Source: Coraliomargarita sinensis
Lineage (GTDB): Bacteria > Verrucomicrobiota > Verrucomicrobiia > Opitutales > Coraliomargaritaceae
Length of the DNA stretch: 31,450 nt
Direction of reading: 5' to 3'
NCBI RefSeq assembly: GCF_003185655.1
Contig: NZ_QHJQ01000015.1
Location: forward strand, 1 to 31,450
Part shown: positions 26,101-31,225 of the stretch, one piece after another
Layout: every line of letters begins with the position of its first letter
Position numbering within the stretch: position 1 is the first letter of the stretch
Program-made: the position numbers and the translations under genes
The notes under the pieces: generated by a model
The model's input: the letters and a program-made list of their open reading frames with translations, nothing else
Databases searched by the model: none
Told to the model about the DNA's origin: nothing

Positions 26101-26616
26101 TCACAGAATCCGACGTTATCTAGGCCTGGACTTTTTGGGTTAAAACGTCGCGTGGCTGACTACAGAACCTCTGATTATGTAGTTCCGGAAACCGCGAATT
26201 TTACTATCAGCATATCTACTGGCCCAAATCGAACGCCAGGCTCTGATTTTGGCAAAGTCAATACCCTGGATATTCCTACGGGAACAAAGACTTTTCCAGT
26301 TACACCTAACGCCGACCGCATACCAAATCCTGATAAAGTTCCTGATGGCGTTTATCCGTGTCTAATCCGCGTGAAATGTAATCAGAAGTGCAAATGTGGA
26401 AATGATAGTAAAACGGTTTCTTGGACTCCTCGGGATGGTGTGTTTGCCAGTTTCATTCCTGGGACTTTGTATCAAACAAATCCGTATAGCACATTGCCCG
26501 CAAATACTGGTTGGGAATGCCGTCCAGATTCAGGGTTCGAGGAATCCTCGTGGAGTGGGTCTCTTGCTCAGTCGTTCTGTGGTGACGGAAAAAAGAAGTG
26601 TAGTAGTGCGAAATAA
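20152..26616 (+). CDS. Rhs/YD-repeat shell protein with variable cysteine-rich C-terminal tip
   Basis: This protein of about 2154 residues has a signal peptide (MRKRIFIYCLLVF... to GASP), supporting the ATG at 20152; in-frame starts at 20119 and 20128 also exist. An unassigned N-terminal beta-rich domain (about 20-570) precedes many YD repeats of the form YxYDxxGR (about 580-1900), which build the Rhs/TcC cocoon. The core ends with [35 protein letters not shown] (Asp1927) and DILGL (Asp1950), the aspartate-containing region that self-cleaves in known Rhs proteins. The last 200 residues form a separate tip with seven cysteines (including KCNQKCKCG) and no family I recognise. Known Rhs proteins carry toxins there. 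No PAAR domain is present, and export appears to be through Sec. An ankyrin lipoprotein gene overlaps the stop. Confidence 0.88.
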   Translation: MRKRIFIYCLLVFKLGAGFLGASPCGPAAKFDPTGVSSIMVSGRAVIKGFSQYTEVPDGELPTLYRIQSWKGINWFTSFCRWEIGEGSIYSGMNRINQEGELILGKAIKSFEQGYCEAGNPVETEEFSELNNSFYTPDYADVHPAWCYRDKFTTIISKNTYQANASYLDGGPGNYCGSAYYERYGSLFVDIEETMSNPESVHDVLLSSVNEPVVRQVPLGAFDREAASYKTSLDVEETYLHTRGSFLEIPVKANSVQFEISFEGLCPGDYYADFQLNSQQVTSDTDEPPAPVEYYRTDVIRFSVKQSDDGYKEISYDVPLVEGRHVWLANLPQAISATRCSDELAASSSELGSVSWSVSLGRVGYEQSAGNIWLMSEEINANLFTPAALSLDSDVKERCEVIYDDSTGVVRQVMSAEVLVDVVVISSDIYEIRLYPSDGLKRGYRTNYYDTSSAEELVVYRFERIGTGMDTLRISETRGGDTSFEEFYNDAGADLWRHKRGSGLVIEELAVSHSAGIIAKTRTLTDGSGKTASKVLERFKPIAGLNQRFERVEDPDGDALTTRWIYYDDPKNDGESYGRLRTKIDPTGYWETYSYDSETRRIGKTVSQYLDAPPGSPESQCQVERVLWSEIPDMDGDQVPESLKTVVMKVMGKETSRVHTIDFSALVENVRREYEPAPFAERFLGGNVNDVGQEYYTTEKVYRSSFRDRWIIEAIAEGAEWNDSSNTRVTKQRFYESGPFEGRLRYVLGSDGLLVSYDYRETNDGGTMVTTHKGIPEGPELSRVSRGTKIRENYNAVGSLVSREVIDVETSIVVEYQHATTFDEQGRVTGYAYSDGTTTRSNYNCCGLADETDIYGNTTSYFYDDLGRVDSEVRLGITTDYTYDAAGRIVEKAVIGTDNTSEIIQEQRFYTPSGELDYKLDAMSRTTDYERMENGAGQTVRTTINPDGGNVKKIYHQDGRLKSVDGSAAYPKQYEYGVVFDTHNNRSFNATFVKEILLGDNGGEEEFTATYYDMLGRVYKIEYPKLTSEGSVFAYKYYDKKGRLVREVEPGDGTSTLYEYDALGRTITTALDVDADQQIDYAGADQITRTAESYFEDPVKGFVRRSTVELWEIDDLDQPTVIQTKDVALSSQDVWTSIYGQNSHQSLKISGSGTYSQVRTAQDGTVNNTTYVDGYRKELKVSHPETGSLEQKKYNYDVFGRLDSVDDVRNGVTDYDYYPDGRIQSVTRPDPDTSKEGIGYDPQTTEYVYRINLEDGRLISVTLPDASRQHSAFGPRGGLMKRWGSKTYPVEYTYDHAGRKESMTTWQNFDEEKGVGINGSATTQWIYNRRGLLKEKRYDVIDTSTYTPGPRYAYDDTGRLHTRTSARSLVTTYRYHRGTGRLQKVVYSDATSGVTNTYTRAGRLKTVQDESGIRQLQYDTGRLTSVEWGSGALAGFRVERGYDEYLRPNFLRLSQEEREVYNVNYGYYPDSRLRQVSHGHSLFEYGYHPESQLLNRTTSRYRGQIGLQVEREWDRLNRLASIETAFGYSKVPLQAFDYIYNDLNQREQVRTLGSKYWEYGYDDMGQVKSANKRRDSDGASLPGYGSHYAYDDIGNRRTSGPRTASEPGYSEYFSGSDATGDQGANALNQYGGRRLSRSVQVIGEADASASVTVNDGPATRVDEVFGAIIDYSTEDAPDEARYETLTTVAKLSEAGEDGADLVSVKDGRAYLAPNPENFVYDADGNLIEDGRWKYTWNAENRLVAMETLAVAYNVGAPRQKLEFAYDSRGRRFSKKVYEWDTLSSSFQLSSSTRYLYNGWNLIAEIDAMAPSSPAIRSTYVWGLDLSGTTQGAGGVGGLLAVNNQNGSTYYPAFDGNGNVMAYYAADTGESVAEFEYGPFGEPLRETGPNAEAFNFRFSTKYQDLETELLYYGFRYYDPVTGRWPSRDPIGERGGLNLYGMVGNDPVNIFDILGLQGSRSSRSGYTPDGGPWLTREYWTMRFDTSQNPTLSRPGLFGLKRRVADYRTSDYVVPETANFTISISTGPNRTPGSDFGKVNTLDIPTGTKTFPVTPNADRIPNPDKVPDGVYPCLIRVKCNQKCKCGNDSKTVSWTPRDGVFASFIPGTLYQTNPYSTLPANTGWECRPDSGFEESSWSGSLAQSFCGDGKKKCSSAK

Positions 26617-27178
26617 GAATATACCTTGGTTTAATCGCTGCCTTAGTAGGGTGTTCTTCCTCCTAGCTTTTTTTCTGGTCGCTTGCTCAAGTGAGAAGGA
26701 CGAATATCACCAGGATGACAAAGAACTCGCGCCCGTTGATTGGTCGAAATGGAATCGACCCGAACTCCATTATTATGTTCGAGAAGGGGAGATAGAAGAA
26801 ATCAAAAAAGCGATTAAAACGAATCCATCAGTTGTGTCAGAAAAATCTGCGAATGGTAGCGGTAGCGCATTGTTTGAAGCTGTTAGGCATGGGAAGTATG
26901 AAATTGTTTCTTTGTTAGCTGAGAGTGGTGCCGATGTGAATGAAAGCTTACAGTTTATTGATTACAACTCTCCAAATGTCCCGAAGCTCGATATGAGGGG
27001 CTATACTCCTCTTCACTTGGCCGTTGAAAATGCTGACGGTAGGATGGTGAAGCTTTTGCTATCTTTGGGGGCGTCGACTGATGCAACTTATCACGGGAAG
27101 ACAGTTCTCGAATTTGCGCGCGAACAAAAAAATTCTAGCCTTATTGAGATACTGAGCAACGAGACAGAGTCAGACTAG
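26606..27178 (+). CDS. Ankyrin-repeat lipoprotein, candidate immunity protein
   Basis: Read from the GTG at 26606, this 190-residue protein has a lipoprotein signal peptide: a basic start, a hydrophobic run and the lipobox LVAC followed by SSEKDE. The mature part contains two or three ankyrin-type repeats, clearest in GSALFEAVRHGKYEIVSLLA and RGYTPLHLAVENADGRMVKL, with the TPLHLA signature. The frame is open far upstream inside the Rhs gene, but the lipoprotein signal decides the start. The GTG overlaps the Rhs stop (26614-26616) by 11 bases, so both genes are translationally coupled. Ankyrin-repeat proteins are a known class of immunity proteins in polymorphic toxin systems. The lipid anchor would place this one at a membrane facing the periplasm. 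The immunity role is inferred from position. Confidence 0.7.
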   Translation: MRNKNIPWFNRCLSRVFFLLAFFLVACSSEKDEYHQDDKELAPVDWSKWNRPELHYYVREGEIEEIKKAIKTNPSVVSEKSANGSGSALFEAVRHGKYEIVSLLAESGADVNESLQFIDYNSPNVPKLDMRGYTPLHLAVENADGRMVKLLLSLGASTDATYHGKTVLEFAREQKNSSLIEILSNETESD

Positions 27179-27198
27179 GGGATTGAAAAGATTTAAAA

Positions 27199-27216
27199 GG
27201 GCAGGCTAATAATAAT
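27199..27216 (+). repeat. Short repeat motif, copy A (GGG-CAGGCTAATAA variant)
   Basis: GGGCAGGCTAATAATAAT lies 20 bases after the ankyrin lipoprotein stop. It differs from the other copies by lack of the A after GGG. It is preceded by an A-rich run, as in copies C and D. Confidence 0.6.
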
Positions 27217-27240
27217 GCTGTATCCGCTGGGGCATTTTCA

Positions 27241-27252
27241 GGGACAGGCTAA
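27241..27252 (+). repeat. Short repeat motif, copy B (GGGACAGGCTAA)
   Basis: GGGACAGGCTAA occurs 8 bases before the point where similarity to the Rhs core end begins (27261). It therefore marks the left edge of the orphan Rhs tip cassette. The match to copies C and D is exact for 12 bases. Confidence 0.65.
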
Positions 27253-27260
27253 ATCCATGA

Positions 27261-27545
27261 AACCAAAATGGTTCGACATACTACCCCGCCTTTGATGGAA
27301 ATGGGAACGTAATGGCTTACTACGCAGCAAACACCGGAGAAAGCGTGGCTGAGTTCGAATATGGCTCTTCGGCGAGCCCCTCCGCGAAACCGGCCCCAAC
27401 GCCGAAGCACTTAATTTCCGCTTTTCCACAAAATACCAGGACCTCGAAACCGAGCTACTTTACTACGGCTTTAGATATTATGATCCAGTGACGGGTAGGT
27501 GGCCATCCAGGGACCCGATTGAGGAGCAGGGCGGACTGAATCTTT
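27261..27545 (+). repeat. Direct repeat of the Rhs core end (copy of 25678-25962)
   Basis: The sequence from 27261 matches 25678 onward almost base for base, with about eight substitutions and one deleted base by eye over roughly 265 bases. It then diverges gradually after the codons for SRDPI, ending near 27593. This is the segment encoding the end of the Rhs shell just before the variable tip. Such near identity only about 1.6 kb away suggests recent duplication or ongoing gene conversion, and it gives a recombination site for tip exchange. Confidence 0.93.
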
Positions 27546-28261
27546 ATGGGTTCGTCGCTAATAATCCCATTGGTTATATTGATATTCTTGGAGGTGCTCC
27601 ATTTGACCCAAGCGTAGGTGCGCATGATCCTTATTACAATGTGCCTGGGCCTGGTTTTTATAAAGTAACAGGCCCCGGCTTTCAGTCTTATAACAGGGGT
27701 TCGGAAGGCACTTCTGGTCCTTCTTCTGGAACTCTACCTGATTGTCCGTGCCCTAGCAAAAATTGGACAGGAAGCGGCACTCTTAGTATCTATCAATTTG
27801 GGGTGGGGTATGCTGGTACCCGGGGGACTTATACATGCGAGGGCAGTCCAAAAATATTTGTTGAGGTTGAGGGATCGGATGCTGCATTGGGAATAGCCGG
27901 GCAGTTCAGAGCAACATTTACAAACTTTAAGAGAATTACTGGAGTCTCCACCGGTAGAGGGCTGCTTAACCGGTTAATGGTTGATGAGTCCACCATTGCA
28001 AGTATTGGCTTCAAAGCCTTGGGAGGTGCCTCAGGAAACATTGAACTTAAAACTGGTAGAAACATATTTTCTGGTGGAGGCGAAGTTAGTTTGGAAGGGG
28101 GCGGTAGTGTTGGTGTCCCTGGGACTGGGATTAATGTTGGAGGCAAGGGAGCAGTCAGCGGGTCGGGAAGTCCTTCAGTCGGTTTCACTGGTTCATTTGG
28201 CGTAAGCGCACCATTTGAGGCTTTAAATTCAATTACGGTAGACATTGATGTTGTTCGCTAA
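27261..28261 (+). pseudogene. Orphan Rhs C-terminal tip cassette, frameshifted and lacking its own 5' end
   Basis: The cassette begins in the middle of the Rhs core (QNGSTYYPAFDGNGN equivalent) with no start signal. A one-base deletion near 27365-27368 (GGCTCTTCGG against GGCCCCTTCGG in the intact gene) shifts the frame. The downstream frame is then open through [19 protein letters not shown] to TAA 28259-28261; its first possible start is GTG 27488. The tip after DILGG (about 220 residues) is unrelated to that of the intact Rhs protein. It has a CPC motif, a few more cysteines and a very glycine-rich C-terminal third ([20 protein letters not shown]). It has the form of a displaced tip that could be expressed only after recombination with the upstream gene. 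The toxin function is unproven. Confidence 0.8.
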
Positions 28262-28574
28262 GAAGGCTCTCTTTGATTCAATTATCGGCAGCGCTTATAT
28301 CTGTTTCATATACGCGTGCTCGGATATTGCGGTCTCGGGTGAGCGGACGGCACCAATTATTGGGCTTAATTATACTACAATGCTTGTGGTATTTTTGTTT
28401 TACTCGATAACAGTCTTTTTGATATCAATGTGGGCTTCGTGGAAACATTGTGAAGGTCTTAAAGATAAGACTAAAAAGAGATACTGGCTTTCCCTAATCG
28501 GGGCCTTCGCATTTTTGGGGGCGACTATTTATTACGTGAAGATCATTCGACCGAGCCTAGGACCAAATAACTGA
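28248..28574 (+). CDS. Small two-helix membrane protein, candidate immunity protein for the orphan tip
   Basis: This 108-residue protein (ATG 28248; a TTG at 28245 is also possible) overlaps the end of the orphan tip frame by 14 bases. It has hydrophobic stretches at about residues 14-24 (weak), 45-63 ([20 protein letters not shown]) and 80-97, with a lysine-rich loop KDKTKKR between the last two. I recognise no family. The position directly behind a displaced Rhs tip, with overlapping ends, is where immunity genes sit in polymorphic toxin loci, and membrane proteins commonly protect against membrane-active toxins. The next gene starts 1 base after its stop. Confidence 0.6.
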   Translation: MLFAKKALFDSIIGSAYICFIYACSDIAVSGERTAPIIGLNYTTMLVVFLFYSITVFLISMWASWKHCEGLKDKTKKRYWLSLIGAFAFLGATIYYVKIIRPSLGPNN

Positions 28575-28575
28575 A

Positions 28576-29040
28576 ATGAGCAGAGAAATACCTACACTCG
28601 CAAAAGTTATTCTCTGGGTTTCATTATTTGCAGGCGGATGGAATGGCATTCTTGCCAATATGTTCCTTTTGATTTCTCCGAGCGAGCACTCCATGTTCGC
28701 TGCAGATGGAATGAGAGTAGTTTTACTAGCAGCGGGTATTGTCGGACTTTATATCGCAGCAACTTCGATTCTTGCCTTAAGAAGCAAAGAAATTGGAAGA
28801 AAGGCATACTGTTATGGAATTATAGCTGTAGTAGTGTTTATTATCGCATGGTATGGCTTCAATGTAATGCGCTCCCCTCAGTTCACTATTATTATTGCTG
28901 GTGTAATAGGTGCCCTAATTCCTTTGGTAACCTGTTTTGCTGTCTACAAATACTTTAATTCGCGGGCTGTCTTGAAAGCATACAGGGAAACCGGAGGGGG
29001 TCATTCCGTGCGAAGCGAAGGGGTCAAACGTAGAAAATAA
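28576..29040 (+). CDS. Four-helix integral membrane protein of unknown function
   Basis: This 154-residue protein shows about four hydrophobic segments: near residues 8-32 (VILWVSLFAGGWNGILANMF), 47-67, 78-97 and 103-127. The C-terminal tail is short and basic (SEGVKRRK). It follows the previous membrane-protein gene by one base (TGA-A-ATG), so both are co-translated. I recognise no family. It may be a second subunit of the putative membrane immunity function, or an immunity protein for another tip now lost. Its last 15 residues are encoded by sequence containing two GGGGTCA words, and it runs straight into a GC-rich relic, so the true C-terminus may have been replaced at that junction. Confidence 0.55.
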   Translation: MSREIPTLAKVILWVSLFAGGWNGILANMFLLISPSEHSMFAADGMRVVLLAAGIVGLYIAATSILALRSKEIGRKAYCYGIIAVVVFIIAWYGFNVMRSPQFTIIIAGVIGALIPLVTCFAVYKYFNSRAVLKAYRETGGGHSVRSEGVKRRK

Positions 29041-29507
29041 ACTTTGAGCGTTATCCGAGGCATCAACGAAACAACGCCCCGCCCGGCAATCCACGGCCAC
29101 AACTTCCAAGTCGACCGCCCCCGACCACCCCGCCGCCGTTCGTAGCATCGCCGTCTTTTCATCCAGGCTGACGCCAGCACCTTCAATCCCCCCGCGCCCG
29201 GTTCCCCGGAACTCCACAAGCGGGATCTCCGATGCTTTCCATTTTAGCCGCTCGCCCGCGCTTCCCGTCGGCGGCCGCGTTTAGCTCTAACGAGCACCAC
29301 GCGCCCACCTGGTCCGCGCTCCCGTTTTGTGCCGGTCCCCGCCACGCAGCCCCCCGAGGGGGCTTTCCCCCAGCCGCCTGCGGCGCGGTTGCCCCGCGCT
29401 TCGCGCCGCTCACGCGCGCGCCGCAGTCGCGCAACAACCCAGCCCGCCGCAGGACAGAGGCACGGCTTCAGTCGCTCAGGCTCCTTACCCCGATCCTCTG
29501 TGACATG
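29041..29507. other. GC-rich, non-coding-looking relic segment
   Basis: The base composition jumps abruptly to high GC between AT-rich neighbours. The left half reads on the minus strand as a gene-like but unassigned peptide (around 29040-29217: VSLDEKTAMLRTAAGWSG, then LEVVAVDCRAGRCFVDASDN) with no start or stop context that convinces me. The right half has short hairpins, including a 7-bp stem at about 29350-29366 with AGCCCCC and GGGGGCT arms, and GCG-rich inverted repeats near 29380-29430. It ends at motif copy C. I treat it as a decayed foreign fragment or a structured mobile-element end. Confidence 0.5.
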
Positions 29508-29513
29508 AAAAAA

Positions 29514-29537
29514 GGGACAGGCTAATAACAATTGACA
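29514..29537 (+). repeat. Short repeat motif, copy C (GGGACAGGCTAATAA plus TTGACA)
   Basis: GGGACAGGCTAATAA (29514-29528) is preceded by six A residues and followed by TTGACA at 29532-29537. Copy D upstream of the RAYT gene has the same arrangement. It forms the border between the GC-rich relic and the small cassette at 29532-30743. Confidence 0.75.
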
Positions 29538-29789
29538 CGTGAAAGCCTCGATAAGGGCTCGGATGCCCTGATTGATTTAGCTATTGCTCTTCCATCGGCT
29601 GCTACAGGAGCTGCAAAGCTTAGTCAAAAGCTCGTTAATAAATCACTAACTGATTTCATTAAAGATGAGACCGCGGATGCTATAAAGGAATCAATAGTAT
29701 CAGAGATTGGAGATGCGTTGAGTAATTCTTCATTAGATATTCCCAAAGAACTGTCTAATGCTGTTGGTGGGGAAGTAGCTGATCGTTAA
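29532..29789 (+). CDS. Small helical protein of unknown function, probably a truncated tip remnant
   Basis: This is an 85-residue frame beginning at a TTG that is itself part of motif copy C, with an in-frame stop just before it. The peptide is alanine- and serine-rich and probably helical (ALIDLAIALPSAATGAAKLS, then KDETADAIKESIVSEIGDAL). The real 5' end was probably lost at the repeat border, so this looks like the tail of a displaced tip domain rather than a whole gene. It ends at TAA 29787-29789, and the next reading frame continues in the same phase after only two codons. I recognise no family, and expression is doubtful. Confidence 0.35.
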   Translation: MTRESLDKGSDALIDLAIALPSAATGAAKLSQKLVNKSLTDFIKDETADAIKESIVSEIGDALSNSSLDIPKELSNAVGGEVADR

Positions 29790-29963
29790 AAAGAAATGGC
29801 TGAAAGTGGAAAACTAGACCTTGAAAACTTGGAGGCAGATGCTCTGGAGAGCTTGCTCGATGACTTGATAAAAAAGAGTTGGAAGCATCGTTGCGAAGGA
29901 GTTGCAAGACGATCAAGTAGTTTTAAGATGCCGTTCTCAGTGAAGGAAAAAATTTTAAATATT

Positions 29964-30743
29964 ATGGCTCGTTTAAGGAATTTCCTCGTCTTACTCGTTG
30001 GTTTTTTGGGCTTTTTAAGCTCTAGCGCGAGTAACTTGGGTAGCGTCTCTCTGGAAGATGAATACCTCACGAAATACCTGAAGCATGAACCGAGTAGATA
30101 TGTTTTATCATTGGCCTGTCGGTATAAGAAAATTGATGATGCACTTCCTAAGCCCGAAGAAGCTTGGTTTGTTTTAAAATATGTCGGATCACTTCATGTC
30201 GTCGGGGAGTATAAGGAGTCGGTTCGAATCTTGAGTCGGTTTACTAGTGAGCAGAAAGAATTATTAGCGAGTCATCCTCGGATTAAAGATGTTGCTTACA
30301 CGTTACTAGCACACGCTTATGCAAATTCAGGACTAGATGATTTGGCATATCAATCTCTTGATGAGGTTCGTTTTGAGAAACCTTCTTTAGGGGATGTTTT
30401 ATCTATGGCGATGGTTTACCGCGACCTAGATCGAATGGACATTGTGCGGAACCTTGTTGGGCGAATTTCTTTCGATGATGTTTTTAACAACATAAAAGAA
30501 TACGATGATTCTGATGTTCCCACTTATGTCGCGCTATTAATTTATGTCGGTGATGTCGATTTAGCCTCTAAGTTGTTCAACCGATTTAGTAACATCGAAG
30601 GCTATCAGGAGGACGACTTCGATAAGTATTTACGCCTTAAGATTGCCTTATCGACTTCTCGCGATGCCGAACAGGTAAAACAGCTATTTGAAGAGTTTGA
30701 AGATGACGTTCACTTTTTGCCAATTATAAGGGCTGAGGACTGA
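29964..30743 (+). CDS. Exported helical-repeat (TPR-like) protein, candidate immunity protein
   Basis: From the ATG at 29964 the protein has 259 residues and begins with a signal peptide (MARLRNFLVLLVGFLGFLSS, with a likely cleavage near SSSAS). The mature part is all-helical, with TPR/Sel1-like spacing in segments such as VVGEYKESVRILSRF, YTLLAHAYANSGLDDLAYQS and YVGDVDLASKLFNRF. The frame extends upstream to ATG 29796, which would add 56 charged residues before the signal segment. Because an internal signal peptide would be unusual, I prefer the later start. Its place behind a tip-like remnant copies the ankyrin lipoprotein arrangement. It is AT-rich like the other cassette genes. Helical-repeat folds are frequent among immunity proteins; this role is inference. 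Confidence 0.55.
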   Translation: MARLRNFLVLLVGFLGFLSSSASNLGSVSLEDEYLTKYLKHEPSRYVLSLACRYKKIDDALPKPEEAWFVLKYVGSLHVVGEYKESVRILSRFTSEQKELLASHPRIKDVAYTLLAHAYANSGLDDLAYQSLDEVRFEKPSLGDVLSMAMVYRDLDRMDIVRNLVGRISFDDVFNNIKEYDDSDVPTYVALLIYVGDVDLASKLFNRFSNIEGYQEDDFDKYLRLKIALSTSRDAEQVKQLFEEFEDDVHFLPIIRAED

Positions 30744-30843
30744 GGTCAAAAGAAGATGACACGGGAGGAGTTGCCAGGTCCGAAGGGGCAAAAAAGGGGC
30801 GCTTCGTAAAAACATAAAAAATGCAACCGACCCCCACTCAGCT

Positions 30844-31160
30844 GTAAGCGTCCGAGGTACGACCTCCTATTCAGTTGGGGTTAAATCCGGTATATTGGCG
30901 GCATGGAATCACTGGATACTGAAGTCGTGGAAGATATGGAGAAGCGGGATGACCGTGGCCGTCGCTTAATAAGCAAGGAGCAGTGGGCGGAGCTTTTGTC
31001 TGCTTACGATTCCAGCGGGCTTACTCAGCGTAATTTTTGTCGGCGCGAAGGGCTCAACTTCAACAGTTTCTTTTATCAGCTCTCGCGTCGGCGGAAGAAG
31101 GCATTGCCTAAGGAAGCGCCGACTCCGAAGTTTCGCCAGCTACAGCTCAGTTCCGGACAT
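30844..31160 (+). mobile_element. Left-end fragment of an IS66-family element
   Basis: GTAAGCGTCCGAGGTACG from 30844 resembles the GTAAGCG-type terminal inverted repeat of IS66 elements. It is followed at the expected distance by the accessory gene tnpA (30903). The element is cut off near 31160, where an A-rich run and motif copy D begin. Neither tnpB, tnpC nor a right end is present. It is therefore a dead fragment. Confidence 0.65.
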
Positions 31161-31223
31161 AAAAATAGGGACAGGCTAATAATACTTGACAACGACTTCA
31201 ATTTGAGTGATTTCCTTATCTAA
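30903..31223 (+). pseudogene. tnpA: IS66 accessory protein TnpA, truncated
   Basis: The first 85 or so residues contain the IS66 TnpA helix-turn-helix region: RRLISKEQWAELLSAYDSSG, then LTQRNFCRREGLNFNSFFYQ and the basic tail SRRRKKA. After KFRQLQLSSG the frame passes into unrelated sequence that carries motif copy D (31168-31191) and ends at TAA 31221-31223. The original C-terminus is therefore replaced at the junction. In IS66 elements TnpA acts with TnpB and the TnpC transposase; both are missing here. The 106-residue chimera is unlikely to function. Confidence 0.75.
31168..31191 (+). repeat. Short repeat motif, copy D (GGGACAGGCTAATAA plus TTGACA), upstream of the RAYT gene
   Basis: GGGACAGGCTAATAA (31168-31182) is preceded by an AAAAATA run and followed by TTGACA (31186-31191). 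The motif ends 34 bases before the RAYT start at 31226. RAYT genes are usually flanked by the short sequences they recognise, so this copy may be the left boundary of the RAYT unit that truncated the IS66 fragment. Confidence 0.75.
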
Positions 31224-31225
31224 GC

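Noticed and set aside
29232..29525. 97-codon plus-strand and 95-codon minus-strand frames in the GC-rich relic
   Set aside because: Long open frames are expected by chance in very GC-rich DNA. The peptides are low-complexity (Arg/Ala/Gly/Pro) and lack any gene context.
31186..31214. TTGACA in motif copy D as promoter of the RAYT gene
   Set aside because: No -10-like hexamer follows at 16-18 bases; the same TTGACA occurs in copy C as part of the repeated motif.
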